DNA of 64,000 nucleotides from Arenibacter antarcticus (GCF_041320605.1 NZ_CP166679.1:1116001-1180000), one strand, 5' to 3'; positions 8,794 through 18,484 are shown, numbered from the stretch's first letter. Notes: generated by a model from the sequence alone, not told the origin. A program made the numbers and translations.

Positions 8794-9297
8794 TTACTGC
8801 TTCTTCAATTCCTCTATGATATCATCATCCGTTTCCTGTTTAATCTGGACCACTTCGGAAACATTTTGGTTGGGGATCACAATGGAAAGCACATAATGGG
8901 ATATTTTCCAATCACCATCAATTTTTTGCAGTACCCCAGAACCGCGGCAAAGCTTCATTTGAGTATCTAACAACTCGTCAAACCAAGCAATATTTTCATT
9001 ATCATTTACATACAAATTTCGCTCTAGTGCTGTAAAGTTCCACGCTTTTCCTTTATCAAAATGGGGCTTCGCATACCTTAGAAATTCGTCCTTATGCCAA
9101 TTCTCCCTGGCATCAGTCCCAATAAAGATCGCATTGGCGGACATGGCGTTAAAATAATCCTCTAGCCTAGCTTCGGCAGCCGCCAAATGCCATTGATCTA
9201 TAACGGAATTTATAGCTTGTTTCACCGCAACTTCCTGAGACCACATCGGTACATAAAATAGTATGAATGTCAATAATAAAATACAACATTTATTCAT
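8794..9297 (-). CDS. secreted NTF2/SnoaL-like protein
   Basis: 167 residues with a signal peptide (MNKCCILLLTFILFYVPMWSQ). The mature part has the cone-shaped NTF2-like pattern: an N-terminal helix (VIDQWHLAAAEARLEDYFNAMSA), GTDARENWHKDEF, and a final beta-sheet (GSGVLQKIDGDWKISHYVLS). Proteins of this fold are small-molecule binders or enzymes of many kinds; substrate unknown. The start codon overlaps the upstream lipoprotein stop by 8 bases, so the two form an operon. Confidence 0.85.
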   Translation of the reverse strand: MNKCCILLLTFILFYVPMWSQEVAVKQAINSVIDQWHLAAAEARLEDYFNAMSANAIFIGTDARENWHKDEFLRYAKPHFDKGKAWNFTALERNLYVNDNENIAWFDELLDTQMKLCRGSGVLQKIDGDWKISHYVLSIVIPNQNVSEVVQIKQETDDDIIEELKKQ

Positions 9298-9784
9298 TCA
9301 TAATTAGATTTAGGTCCAATTCACTATTCATCAACACATTGAACTGATTTCTATAAGCGTTATAAGCCGCTATCATTTCCAATGTGGATTCTTTAGCATT
9401 AACAAAATATTGCAAATCCCTTTTTGTCTTTAGAATAAAAGTCTGAAATACTTTTTGTCTGCTCTTGATCTGTGATTTATTAAAAACTGCGGGATATTCG
9501 GAATTTTCCAATAATTTCTGTTTTTCTATTAGATCTTCTATCACCAAGGTAAGATCTTCCCTATTAGCAACGCGATAAAGGGATTCGAACGCGGTTTCCA
9601 TGTCCTTAAAAGCCTGCCAATCTTTCAATATCTCCACAGCCTTGACATTCACTGCTACCGGTTTTGGAAGCGAATCCACACTAAAAAAGGTCTCTTGAGT
9701 ATCCAAGTCGACTTCCTTACCAGTCTCCTGCTTGCAGGACAACACCATAAAAAACACCACACCATAGAATAATATTTTTCCCAT
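9290..9784 (-). CDS. lipoprotein of unknown function
   Basis: 164 residues with a lipoprotein signal (GKILFYGVVFFMVLSCKQE; lipobox VLSC). The mature region is helical and charged, without recognised domains. ATG at 9784 is chosen over the TTG at 9799 because a TACCTTCG promoter-like box lies in that extension. The gene overlaps the downstream NTF2-like gene by 8 bases and is divergent from the threonine dehydrogenase gene. Confidence 0.75.
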   Translation of the reverse strand: MGKILFYGVVFFMVLSCKQETGKEVDLDTQETFFSVDSLPKPVAVNVKAVEILKDWQAFKDMETAFESLYRVANREDLTLVIEDLIEKQKLLENSEYPAVFNKSQIKSRQKVFQTFILKTKRDLQYFVNAKESTLEMIAAYNAYRNQFNVLMNSELDLNLIMNE

Positions 9785-9849
9785 AAGACGAAGGTACAAA
9801 TTTTAATAAAAAGCTATCTTTACCCGAACTTATATTTAAGCACAATTTA

Positions 9850-10791
9850 ATGCAAAAATCAATATTGATAATAGGAGCCTGTGGGCAAATAGGAACAGAA
9901 TTGACCCTAGCGCTACGGGAGCGTTATGGAAACGACAGAGTAGTTGCCAGCGATATTAGGGAAGGGAATGAAAGTCTTATGCAATCTGGACCCTTTGAGC
10001 TTTTGGATGCCACTAATTATCAAGCCGTAGAAAATATAGTAATGCATTATGAAATTGAGGAAGTGTACCTTATGGCAGCAATGCTTAGCGCCACAGCCGA
10101 GAAATTCCCGATGCGAGCCTGGGATTTAAACATGAATTCCCTTTTTCATGTATTGAATTTAGCCAAGGACAAAAAGATAAGCAAGGTTTTCTGGCCATCT
10201 AGCATCGCCGTGTTTGGTCCTGGCACCCCCAAGGAGAATACTCCCCTTCATACCATAATGGAACCCAGTACGGTCTATGGCATCAGTAAGCAATCTGGAG
10301 AAAGCTGGTGTTCCTATTACTTTAAAAAGTACGGGGTAGATGTTAGAAGTGTACGGTATCCAGGCTTAATCAGTTGGAAAACCCTCCCCGGCGGAGGCAC
10401 TACCGATTATGCGATAGACATATATCACAGTGCACTTTCCCATAAAAAATACAGCTGCTTTTTAAAGGAGAACACTAAACTACCTATGATGTATATGGAT
10501 GATGCCATAAGGGCTACCATTGCTATTATGGAATGTGATTCCGATACTATTTTGGAAAGATCGTCTTACAATTTAGCAGGGATGAGTTTTACTCCAGCAG
10601 AGATTGCCAAAAGCATTCAGAAGTATATCCCTAGTTTTGAAATAGAGTACAATCCCGACTTTAGACAAGATATCGCCGATTCCTGGCCAAGCAGTATTAA
10701 TGACTCCGAGGCTCAAAAAGATTGGAACTGGAAGTCGAATTTCAACTTGGAACAAACCACAGAGGAGATGTTAAGGAACCTGGGCAAATAG
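9850..10791 (+). CDS. L-threonine 3-dehydrogenase, short-chain (SDR) type
   Basis: 313 residues. Extended SDR fold: N-terminal NAD loop (ILIIGACGQIGTEL), Ser-Ser at WPSSIAVFGP, and the catalytic YGISK motif at residues ~148-152, followed by SVRYPGLISW and GGGTTDYA, which are characteristic of the GDP-mannose-epimerase-like threonine dehydrogenases known from psychrophilic Flavobacterium. It would oxidise L-threonine to 2-amino-3-ketobutyrate with NAD+ in the cytoplasm. The partner ligase Kbl is not in the window. A TATCTTTA promoter-like box lies ~38 bases upstream. Confidence 0.87.
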   Translation: MQKSILIIGACGQIGTELTLALRERYGNDRVVASDIREGNESLMQSGPFELLDATNYQAVENIVMHYEIEEVYLMAAMLSATAEKFPMRAWDLNMNSLFHVLNLAKDKKISKVFWPSSIAVFGPGTPKENTPLHTIMEPSTVYGISKQSGESWCSYYFKKYGVDVRSVRYPGLISWKTLPGGGTTDYAIDIYHSALSHKKYSCFLKENTKLPMMYMDDAIRATIAIMECDSDTILERSSYNLAGMSFTPAEIAKSIQKYIPSFEIEYNPDFRQDIADSWPSSINDSEAQKDWNWKSNFNLEQTTEEMLRNLGK

Positions 10792-10802
10792 CCCAGTTCC
10801 TT
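10773..10802. terminator. bidirectional hairpin between convergent genes
   Basis: AAGGAACCTGGGC / GCCCAGTTCCTT with one bulged C and an AAATA loop. It includes the last codons of the threonine dehydrogenase gene and lies just before the end of the convergent rimK-like gene at 10807. Confidence 0.7.
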
Positions 10803-10806
10803 ATCC

Positions 10807-12186
10807 TTATAATAAGCTAAATTTTATTTTTCGCTCTATTGCCACGATCATACTGTTTGCAATGTCCTTTCCAGTGGCATTTTCTATCCCTTCTAATCCC
10901 GGGGAAGAATTCACCTCCAAAAGCAATGGCCCTTTGTTGGAGCGGATAATATCTACTCCGGCAACGGCTAAATTAAGTACTTTCGCAGCCTTGATCGCTA
11001 GTTTTCTTTCCTCTACGGTAATCTTTATTACCGAGGCCTTCCCTCCTTGATGTAAATTTGCACGGAATTCTCCTTTTTCGGCCTGGCGTTGCATAGAAGC
11101 TACCACCTTTCCATTTACTACAAAACAACGGATATCCTGTCCGTTTGCCTCCTTGATGAATTCCTGCACCAAAATATTAGTCTGTACACTTTTAAAGGCA
11201 TTGATCACACTCTCTGCAGCCTTATTGGTTTCCGCCAAAACTACGCCCTTCCCTTGGGTACTCTCCAATAATTTTATAATCAATGGCGCCCCGTTTACCA
11301 TTCGGATCAGATCCTTGGTATCCATAGGTGATTTGGCAAATCCAGTGATGGGAATATGAATATCATTCTTGGAAAATAACTGTGAGGCAAAAAGCTTATC
11401 CCTAGATTGGGTGATGGCCTCAGCAGAATTTTGGCAATAGACCCCTAGGTTGTCAAACTGTCGGATCAATGCACAGCCATAAAAAGTGACCGCTGGTTTT
11501 ATCCTAGGTATAATGGCATCAAATTCGTTCAAGATATTTCCTCCCCTATACCTAATTTCTGGGGAATTGGCATCTAGTTTCATATAGGCGTGTTCCACAT
11601 TTAAGAACACCATATCATGTCCTCGTGCAGCGCCAGCCTCCATAAGCCTTTTATTACTGTACAATTGCGGGTTGCTCGCTAAAATTGCAATTTTAAGACC
11701 CGTTTTTTCCTTAACATAAGAGGCGTACTTATCGCTGACCTCCTTTAGGCTCATTTCATTTATATTGAAGCTTACAGCCGGATTTACCACAAACCTTCCA
11801 CTTAGGGCCTCCCTTCCTAAAAGCATTCTATACTCCATAGTATCCCTACTGGCCAAAGTGAGCTCAATATCAAAAATTAACTCCCCCACTTTTACAGGCG
11901 TTTTAATGACGTAGCGTTCTTCCGATATTCCAGAAGAACTCTTTACCACCCTACGGTCTATCAACCGTGCCCTACACTCAATATTAATACTCCTATTGTC
12001 CTGCAAGGGATTTACTTCAAACCTTACCCATTCGTGTGCTCCTTTTGTATATATCTTTATATTATTTGCTTGAATGGAAGATGTTTTTGCACCAGAGTCT
12101 ACCCTAGCCTTTATCGCTGGAATTTCCAGCTCCTCAAAAACACACCATTCTTCACTTCCAATTATACTAAGGTTATTAGCTGTCAT
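10807..12186 (-). CDS. rimK: retropepsin-like domain fused to RimK-type ATP-grasp ligase
   Basis: 459 residues. Residues ~1-145 are the 'ATP-dependent zinc protease' / RimB-like retropepsin domain ([19 protein letters not shown], with DSGA, and [10 protein letters not shown]). Residues ~160-459 are a RimK ATP-grasp ligase ([73 protein letters not shown] and [14 protein letters not shown], Mg-ATP ligands). RimK enzymes add glutamate to protein or peptide C-termini. In many bacteria the two halves are adjacent genes; here they are one chain. Confidence 0.9.
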   Translation of the reverse strand: MTANNLSIIGSEEWCVFEELEIPAIKARVDSGAKTSSIQANNIKIYTKGAHEWVRFEVNPLQDNRSINIECRARLIDRRVVKSSSGISEERYVIKTPVKVGELIFDIELTLASRDTMEYRMLLGREALSGRFVVNPAVSFNINEMSLKEVSDKYASYVKEKTGLKIAILASNPQLYSNKRLMEAGAARGHDMVFLNVEHAYMKLDANSPEIRYRGGNILNEFDAIIPRIKPAVTFYGCALIRQFDNLGVYCQNSAEAITQSRDKLFASQLFSKNDIHIPITGFAKSPMDTKDLIRMVNGAPLIIKLLESTQGKGVVLAETNKAAESVINAFKSVQTNILVQEFIKEANGQDIRCFVVNGKVVASMQRQAEKGEFRANLHQGGKASVIKITVEERKLAIKAAKVLNLAVAGVDIIRSNKGPLLLEVNSSPGLEGIENATGKDIANSMIVAIERKIKFSLL

Positions 12187-12305
12187 TTTTATAATCTAAT
12201 TTATAAGTGTGCAAAATAAGCAACTTGACTCTTTAGAATCAAGATTTCTTGTCTATTATTTTAAATAATAAATAAAAAGTTGGAATATAGGGATTAGGCC
12301 TAGTG

Positions 12306-12722
12306 TTACATTAAAAACATTTCTTTTTGCTTCTTAAAACATTTAAATTCTAACGTATGCCCATTGGGATCTTGAATAAAAAACGATTTATGCTCCCCTT
12401 TCCTATCCTTCAAGAAAACCACTTCGGCCATTACATCGAATTCACTTTTGGCCAATTTAGCATACAAACCTTCCCAAGTGGACTTGTCTACAATAATTCC
12501 GAAATGAAAGGAGGGTAATACGGTATTCTCAAACTTATAGGTTTTAAAAGTAAAATTAAAGCTACCGGCCTTAGTAAAGGTTATTTGATTCCCGAACAAA
12601 TTAACATCCAACCAGCGAGGAGAATGCCTTCCTATTTCGGCACCGATCATATTTACGTAAAAATCTTCCGTTTTACTAATACTTAAACATGGCAAGGACA
12701 TATGAAAAGGTACATTTTTCAT
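12306..12722 (-). CDS. VOC-superfamily protein
   Basis: 138 residues from ATG 12722 (MKNVPFHMSLPCLSI). The frame upstream has no VOC character. Glyoxalase-type beta-alpha-beta-beta-beta modules: FHMSLPCLSISKTEDFYVNMIGAE, then PSFHFGIIVDKSTWEGLYAKL and FFIQDPNGHTLEFKCF, which carries the typical DPNGHxLEF end. Metal ligands are probably the His near the N-terminus, His in FHFG and the Glu of LEFK. Substrate unknown. It follows the DUF155 gene closely. Confidence 0.83.
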   Translation of the reverse strand: MKNVPFHMSLPCLSISKTEDFYVNMIGAEIGRHSPRWLDVNLFGNQITFTKAGSFNFTFKTYKFENTVLPSFHFGIIVDKSTWEGLYAKLAKSEFDVMAEVVFLKDRKGEHKSFFIQDPNGHTLEFKCFKKQKEMFLM

Positions 12723-12780
12723 GATATTATTATTTCTGGGTTGAGGTATATCTAAGGTAATAAAAAAGTTTAATCGCAAA

Positions 12781-13560
12781 CTACCTAATAAGCCTAAACA
12801 GAAAAAGATCTAGAACTTCCACCAAGATTAAAATAATGATCACCCATTCTAATCTACTACTTTCCCTATGGTCCAAAATATCCTTGAACAGATCCAAGTT
12901 TTCTTTAATGATCTCTATGCGCTCATGAATATTTCTATACCTGGTCTTAAGGTCAAAAGTATTTTTAAGCTCTAGGTTCAACCTGTTCAGATTTTCGTTC
13001 TCCCAGGTACTGTCGGGTTCATCAAAAATATAAAGGTTTTCGGAAATCTGATTTTTGATGTTTAGAACCTTCCCTATAAATTTTTTTAACTTTACTCCAG
13101 AAATATACAACCGACCCTTCTTTTCTAAATAGGCGGTATGCTCGTTAGTCTCGGACAAAAGCTGATCCGTAATTTCGGAATAACGATCCAAGGCAACGGA
13201 CTGGGAAGTATTCAACATCACCAATCTAATATATTCCGAATCAAAATTTGGCAAGATTACTTTATCGAAGGCCACCTGTTGGCGGCCTTCGATTATTTCT
13301 ACTTGAATAGACTCTGTAAGTTGAGGAGAATTAACCTCATCTAAAATAGACGACAGCGACTTTAATATGATCCCCTGCTCCTTTTGGGAGTGGTTAAAAA
13401 AAGATACTAATCCATATCTAAAAATATAGATAAACTTCTTATCCCCATTTTTTAAATAAAGCTCATCGCTATCTGAAAACAAAATCTCTAGGGGCAATAA
13501 AGTTCTACATTGCCTAATATTAATGGTAGTCGCTATATGATAAGCAACAACCTCAAACAT
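12781..13560 (-). CDS. RMD1/DUF155 family membrane-anchored protein
   Basis: 259 residues. The chain matches the DUF155 family (RMD1/Sif2/RMND1 type): an N-terminal beta-rich part (EVVAYHIATTINIRQCR, KKFIYIFRYGLVSFFN), a long helical region (residues ~120-230) and a single C-terminal transmembrane helix (WVIIILILVEVLDLFLF) followed by RLIR. Eukaryotic relatives act in mitochondria; the bacterial role is unknown. It ends the minus-strand series that starts with the polyamine genes, 5 bases after the acidic protein gene. Confidence 0.85.
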   Translation of the reverse strand: MFEVVAYHIATTINIRQCRTLLPLEILFSDSDELYLKNGDKKFIYIFRYGLVSFFNHSQKEQGIILKSLSSILDEVNSPQLTESIQVEIIEGRQQVAFDKVILPNFDSEYIRLVMLNTSQSVALDRYSEITDQLLSETNEHTAYLEKKGRLYISGVKLKKFIGKVLNIKNQISENLYIFDEPDSTWENENLNRLNLELKNTFDLKTRYRNIHERIEIIKENLDLFKDILDHRESSRLEWVIIILILVEVLDLFLFRLIR

Positions 13561-13565
13561 CTTTT

Positions 13566-13886
13566 CTAGTCGTCATCTTCATCATCTACACCCTCTACGC
13601 CCTCAAGGTCCACATCCGGAATTGCTTCTGGATCATCATCATCAAAATCCTCATAGTCATCCTCGTCATAATTGGCCATGGTCTTCTCCAACTTAGCACT
13701 GATCTTCACCAGATACTTGGTGTCCTCGGTAGTGACCTCTACTGCCTCTACCCGTTCGCCTTGGGCGTTCTTAAAGGTTATGATGTTAAGGTCGTCATAT
13801 CCATCGGGATACTTCTCCACCAAGAGTTTTAACACCTCTGGCGTAAGTTTCTTAAAATCAACAATAACTCTTTTTAAATTGTCCAT
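13566..13886 (-). CDS. small acidic protein of unknown function
   Basis: 106 residues. The N-terminal ~70 residues form an alpha/beta unit (VIVDFKKLTPEVLKLLVEKYPDGYDDLNIITF); the last ~35 are nearly all Asp/Glu. It lies 3 bases downstream of the deoxyhypusine-synthase-like gene and 5 bases upstream of the DUF155 gene, so it is probably in the same operon as the polyamine genes. An acidic tail of this kind could bind cations or polyamines, but that is speculation. Confidence 0.75.
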   Translation of the reverse strand: MDNLKRVIVDFKKLTPEVLKLLVEKYPDGYDDLNIITFKNAQGERVEAVEVTTEDTKYLVKISAKLEKTMANYDEDDYEDFDDDDPEAIPDVDLEGVEGVDDEDDD

Positions 13887-13889
13887 AAA

Positions 13890-14867
13890 CTACATATCTA
13901 GTAAGTAAGCAAAAATTAAGGGAGCAACAATGGTAGCATCGCTCTCAATTATAAATTTTGGGGTATTTACATCTAGTTTCCCCCAAGTTATCTTTTCATT
14001 TGGCACTGCCCCAGAATAAGACCCATAACTAGTGGTAGAATCACTTATCTGACAGAAATAGCTCCAAAATGGGGTATCTGTACGTTCAAGATCTTGGTAC
14101 AGCATAGGAACCACACAAATAGGAAAATCCCCTGAAATACCTCCACCGATCTGGAAGAATCCAATTCCATTTTGGGAATTTGCAGTATACCAATCCGCTA
14201 AAAAGGTCATATATTCAATCCCAGATTTCACTGTACTGGCCTTTAATTCACCCTTTACAACATAAGAGGCAAAAATATTCCCCATGGTACTATCTTCCCA
14301 ACCTGGGCATATTATGGGCAAATTTTTCTCGGCAGCAGCGTACATCCAGGAATCTTTAATATCGATCTCATAATACTCCTCCAATACCCCGGACAAGAGC
14401 ATCTTGTACATATACTCATGTGGAAGATAGCGCTCCCCAGCATTTTCTGCATCCTTCCATATCTTATGGATATGTTTTTGCAACCTTCTAAAGGCCTCTT
14501 CCTCAGGAATACACGTATCCGTCACCCTGTTAAGTCCTTTTTCCATTAAATCCCATTCTTCCTGCGGGGTTAAGTCCCTATAATTAGGCACTCGTTTGTA
14601 ATGCGAGTGAGCCACAAGATTCATAATATCTTCTTCTAAGTTGGCTCCAGTACAAGAAATAATCTGTACTTTATCTTGCCGGATCATTTCAGCAAAAATT
14701 TTACCTATCTCGGCGGTACTCATGGCGCCAGCCATAGACACCAACATTTTAGATCCCTGAGCCAGCTGAGCCTCGTATCCTTTTGCCGCATCTACCAATG
14801 CCGCAGCATTAAAATGCAAATAATATTTTTCTATAAAATTAGAAATCGGTCCTTTATTCGTCATCAT
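13890..14867 (-). CDS. deoxyhypusine-synthase-like protein (probable polyamine aminobutyltransferase)
   Basis: 325 residues. Deoxyhypusine synthase fold: NAD-binding glycine-rich segments (LVSMAGAMSTAEIG, FFQIGGGISGDF) and a C-terminal ITWGKL motif whose Lys (~residue 297) corresponds to the catalytic Lys of DHS. Bacteria lack the eIF5A substrate, so bacterial members are expected to move the aminobutyl group of spermidine or a related donor onto an amine, or to make homospermidine. The gene overlaps the agmatinase gene end, which ties it to polyamine synthesis. ATG 14867 is preferred over TTG 14873; ATG 14864 is equally possible. Confidence 0.87.
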   Translation of the reverse strand: MMTNKGPISNFIEKYYLHFNAAALVDAAKGYEAQLAQGSKMLVSMAGAMSTAEIGKIFAEMIRQDKVQIISCTGANLEEDIMNLVAHSHYKRVPNYRDLTPQEEWDLMEKGLNRVTDTCIPEEEAFRRLQKHIHKIWKDAENAGERYLPHEYMYKMLLSGVLEEYYEIDIKDSWMYAAAEKNLPIICPGWEDSTMGNIFASYVVKGELKASTVKSGIEYMTFLADWYTANSQNGIGFFQIGGGISGDFPICVVPMLYQDLERTDTPFWSYFCQISDSTTSYGSYSGAVPNEKITWGKLDVNTPKFIIESDATIVAPLIFAYLLDM

Positions 14868-15798
14868 CGTCAAATTTTGATTGGTTATTACCTGCTACTT
14901 TGGATTGAACGTCATAAGTGTTGTCGTAATCATTAGTAACGGCCTCTCCCATAAATTTATAACTCAACATTTTATAATACAATTTAGCAGCTAAGAAATC
15001 GGGGGATTTATCATTCTTGTTAGGGCAAAGCTCTACAATATCAAATCCAACTACATTCTTCTCCGTAAATACTTGTTTTAAGAAATCCAAGATCTCATAA
15101 TACAACAATCCTCCTGGTTCCGGAGTTCCTGTAGACGGCATTATAGAAGGATCCAAAGCATCTAGATCAAAGGTAATAAACACATTGTCGGTCATTAATT
15201 CGATCACCTTATCCATCCAATATTCATCCGTAACCATATCATGAGCGAAAAAGGTCTTCTCCTCGTCCATAAAGGTTTTTTCTATGGCATCCATACTACG
15301 AATACCTACTTGGATAAGGTTGGTAGTCTGACTGGCTTCATGGACCGCACAGGCATGGTTGAATTTTGTACCGTCGTAAGTTTTCCTCAAATCTGCATGC
15401 GCATCTATATGTAGTACGGTAAGATTATCAAAACACTCATTAAACGCCCTGATTGTTCCGATAGAAATGGAATGCTCCCCACCAAATACGGTAACAAACT
15501 TATTGCGTTTTATATACTCCTTGGTTGTTTTGTGCACGGTATCCACCATAGCTTCGGGCGAGCTGTCCTCCTCCACAAAATCCGTCAAAAATATCCCTTG
15601 CTGATATACTTCTGAATCGGTTTCTATATCGTACAATTCCATGTTTTCAGAGGCCTTCAAAAAAGCTTCCGGACCTTGGTCGGAACCTTTTCCCCAGGTA
15701 CTGGTCCCATCATAAGGCACAGGAATCAAAACTACCTTTGCCTTCTCCAATTGCGCAAACTCGTCTGGTATGCCAGCGTAATTGTTAGTTGTTTTCAT
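14854..15798 (-). CDS. speB: agmatinase/ureohydrolase
   Basis: 314 residues of the arginase/agmatinase family. Manganese-ligand motifs are visible: GGEHSIS, HIDAHADLR and FDLDALDPS, plus GFDIVELCP. It would hydrolyse agmatine to putrescine and urea. The arginine decarboxylase gene lies directly upstream, supporting agmatine rather than arginine as substrate. The C-terminus carries an acidic tail (KFDDDDE) encoded where the next gene's start overlaps. Cytosolic. Confidence 0.92.
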   Translation of the reverse strand: MKTTNNYAGIPDEFAQLEKAKVVLIPVPYDGTSTWGKGSDQGPEAFLKASENMELYDIETDSEVYQQGIFLTDFVEEDSSPEAMVDTVHKTTKEYIKRNKFVTVFGGEHSISIGTIRAFNECFDNLTVLHIDAHADLRKTYDGTKFNHACAVHEASQTTNLIQVGIRSMDAIEKTFMDEEKTFFAHDMVTDEYWMDKVIELMTDNVFITFDLDALDPSIMPSTGTPEPGGLLYYEILDFLKQVFTEKNVVGFDIVELCPNKNDKSPDFLAAKLYYKMLSYKFMGEAVTNDYDNTYDVQSKVAGNNQSKFDDDDE

Positions 15799-15869
15799 TT
15801 GTTAAAGTTTAATGTTTTTATTGTTCAGTCCTGCATTTCTGCAGAGGGTTACTGTTCTATTTTATAATA

Positions 15870-17294
15870 TTATTCTTTTTCGGTTTCCCCGTTCTTCCCC
15901 ATTTCATAACCAAGAATTCTGAGCAGATCTTCCGCTTTTTGCTGTTCGCTGAACAATTCGGTCGTTATCTTACCATTTTCATCCTTGTCTATCAGGATAT
16001 GTTTAGGATGCGGTATTAAACAGTGCTGTAACCCCCCATAACCTCCAATTGACTCCTGGTAGGCTCCTGTATTAAAAAACCCAATATACAAGGGTTTGTC
16101 CTTTTTATACTTTGGCAAATAAATGGCGTTCATATTCTGTTCACTATTGTAATAATCATCACTATCACAGGTCAATCCACCCAAAAGAACACGTTCATAT
16201 TCATCATTCCAACGATTGATAGCCAACATAATAAACCGCTTGTTGATCGCCCAAGTATCTGGCAAGGTGGTAATGAAAGAAGAGTCTATCATATTCCATT
16301 TCTCACGGTCGTTCTGTTGCTTCTGATACAATATCTCATAAATGGCACCCCCACTTTCACCTACCGTAAAGCTACCGAATTCGGTGAATATATTTGGCAC
16401 GTCAACGTCTGCTTCCTGACAGGCAATATTTATCTGGTTAATGATCTCATCTATCATATACTGATAGTCGTAATCAAATGCCAAGGAATTTTTAATGGGG
16501 AACCCACCGCCAATATTAAGGCTATCCAAAGATGGACAAATCTTTTTAAGCCTAATATACACTTTTAAACATTTTACTAACTCGTTCCAATAATAAGCAT
16601 TGTCCCGAATTCCAGTGTTGATGAAAAAATGTAACATTTTTAGCTCCACCTTATCATTGTCCCGAATTTGATTCTCGTAAAAAGGTACAATATTTTTATA
16701 TCCGATTCCCAAACGGGAGGTATAAAATTCGAACTTAGGTTCTTCTTCGGAGGCAATTCTAATCCCAACTTTAAAAGTGTCGTTTATGGCATCGGTCAAA
16801 AGGTCCAATTCCTCATAGTTATCTATGATTGGGATACAGTTTTGGTGCCCGTTATTAATTAGATTGGCAATATTGGAAATATATTGATCCCTTTTAAAGC
16901 CGTTGCAAATTATATAGGTATTATCCTTTATTTTACCCGTCAACTTTAACTTTTCCACAATATTGATATCAAAAGCAGAAGAGGTTTCTATATGGATATC
17001 ATTCTTTAAGGCCTCGTTAAGCACCGGTTTAAAATGGGAGCTTTTGGTACAATAACAGTAATGGTATTTGCCCTTGTAATTATTCTTTTCCATAGCCAAT
17101 TTAAACCACTCCTTTGCCCTGCTGATATTTTCCGAAATTTTGGGCAAATAAGTAAACTTTAAAGGACTTCCGTACTTTTCCACCAAATCCATTAGGGGAA
17201 CGTCGTGAAATTTCAAACTCTCGTCCTCCAAGGTAAACTCCTCTTGGGGAAAGTAATAAGTCTGATCGATAAGATTAATATACTTTGTGTTCAT
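15870..17294 (-). CDS. speA: arginine decarboxylase (PLP, fold III)
   Basis: 474 residues, shorter than the ~630-residue enterobacterial SpeA. It begins the alanine-racemase-type barrel with YHYCYCTKSSH, where the Lys (~residue 84) is the expected PLP lysine. Further motifs are SRLGIGY, LNIGGGFP and EFGSFTVGESG. It would convert arginine to agmatine. With the following agmatinase and deoxyhypusine-synthase-like genes it forms a polyamine operon (72-base gap to agmatinase). Confidence 0.9.
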   Translation of the reverse strand: MNTKYINLIDQTYYFPQEEFTLEDESLKFHDVPLMDLVEKYGSPLKFTYLPKISENISRAKEWFKLAMEKNNYKGKYHYCYCTKSSHFKPVLNEALKNDIHIETSSAFDINIVEKLKLTGKIKDNTYIICNGFKRDQYISNIANLINNGHQNCIPIIDNYEELDLLTDAINDTFKVGIRIASEEEPKFEFYTSRLGIGYKNIVPFYENQIRDNDKVELKMLHFFINTGIRDNAYYWNELVKCLKVYIRLKKICPSLDSLNIGGGFPIKNSLAFDYDYQYMIDEIINQINIACQEADVDVPNIFTEFGSFTVGESGGAIYEILYQKQQNDREKWNMIDSSFITTLPDTWAINKRFIMLAINRWNDEYERVLLGGLTCDSDDYYNSEQNMNAIYLPKYKKDKPLYIGFFNTGAYQESIGGYGGLQHCLIPHPKHILIDKDENGKITTELFSEQQKAEDLLRILGYEMGKNGETEKE

Positions 17295-17738
17295 GAATAT
17301 TATGTCTATAAATATAAGTAAGTAATTAGTATTGTAAATGCAAAATAAAATAATGAATAAATACCAAGCCCTATACTATTAACTGTCTTTCTGTTGTTGG
17401 CTTAAAGAAATATTCGTGCTGACTTGCAACAAGGAAATAAAAATTTAGGGCTTGCTTCCATTTTCGGCTGTGGACCATCTGTGAATCAACCGGCACATGT
17501 TGCCCCGATCTACATTGTCCAAATCTAAAAATATGGTTCATTTTTAAAAGCAAGACTTTATTTGTCTTATCTAAATTTTGATGCTTATTTGAGGGAGCAA
17601 ATGAAAACAAAAAAAATGAAAAAACAAGAGTTTTAAAAAATTTTAGGACAAAGTTAATTTAATCTTTCCCCTCTCAAATAAAAATAAAAGAATATACACT
17701 TAATCTATTGATTTTTAATTACTTATTTTATAATTTTA
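17295..17738. other. intergenic region between divergent units
   Basis: 444 bases between speA (minus) and a secreted-protein gene (plus). A 79-codon open frame on the minus strand (17371-17610) shows no signal, domain or ribosome-binding site and is not called. Nothing else is recognised. Confidence 0.35.
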
Positions 17739-18479
17739 ATGGATAAAATTTTAGCTATGACACATCCAAAACATTGCATCGCACTGGCCATTTTACTAGT
17801 TCTTGGTTTTTTGGATATCCTCAATGCCCAAATAGCATCCAAGGTCTATCATTTCGATGAAAAAAATAATGGGGAAACGATAAAACACGAACTAAAAATT
17901 GACGGAAATTATTTTATTCACAGTGTGTATAAAGAAGCTCCACCAACCTTTATAAAGACCTTTGGCGGATTCTATACCATTGAAAATAATCATATAAAAT
18001 TAGTATTGGAATTTAATTCTGATTTCGCGACCGAGAATTCCAACACTATGAATCTCCCGTACAAAATGGACAAGGAAACACTAATCTTGGAAGGCAGCTC
18101 TCCAATGACCTTCGTTCCGGTTCCCAAATACTCCCAAGCCTTAGATGGGAAATGGCTGTTTTCGGGAAGGGTAACGGACCAAGGGGAAGAACGGGTAGCT
18201 ACTTCTAGACCGCGGAAAACCATGAAATTTTTGTTGGACGGACATTTCCAATGGATCGCTTTCAATACCGAAACCATGGAATTTTTTGGAACTGGTGGCG
18301 GTAATTATCAAGCTGACAATGCCAAATACACAGAAAATATAAGCTATTTCTCTAGGGACAACGCTAGGGTTGGCGCTAGCCTTTCTTTCGACTTTGAATT
18401 AAAAGGGCCAGATTGGCACCATAGCGGAAAGAGCAGCAAGGGAGACCCACTGCATGAAATATGGATAAGAAGGGAGTAA
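17739..18479 (+). CDS. secreted protein of unknown function
   Basis: 246 residues with a signal peptide ending in FLDILNAQ. The mature chain is beta-rich with two similar halves: residues ~32-130 (HELKIDGNYFIHSVY, FGGFYTIENNHIKLVLEFN) and ~140-245 (LDGKWLFSGRVTD, MEFFGTGGGNYQ, GASLSFDFELKG), suggesting a lipocalin- or META-like barrel pair. No catalytic motif. The ATG at 17757 is an alternative start. Monocistronic as far as can be seen. Confidence 0.72.
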   Translation: MDKILAMTHPKHCIALAILLVLGFLDILNAQIASKVYHFDEKNNGETIKHELKIDGNYFIHSVYKEAPPTFIKTFGGFYTIENNHIKLVLEFNSDFATENSNTMNLPYKMDKETLILEGSSPMTFVPVPKYSQALDGKWLFSGRVTDQGEERVATSRPRKTMKFLLDGHFQWIAFNTETMEFFGTGGGNYQADNAKYTENISYFSRDNARVGASLSFDFELKGPDWHHSGKSSKGDPLHEIWIRRE

Positions 18480-18484
18480 TTAAA

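Noticed and set aside
17371..17610. 79-codon minus-strand ORF
   Set aside because: No signal, domain or start context; low-complexity neighbourhood; likely chance.
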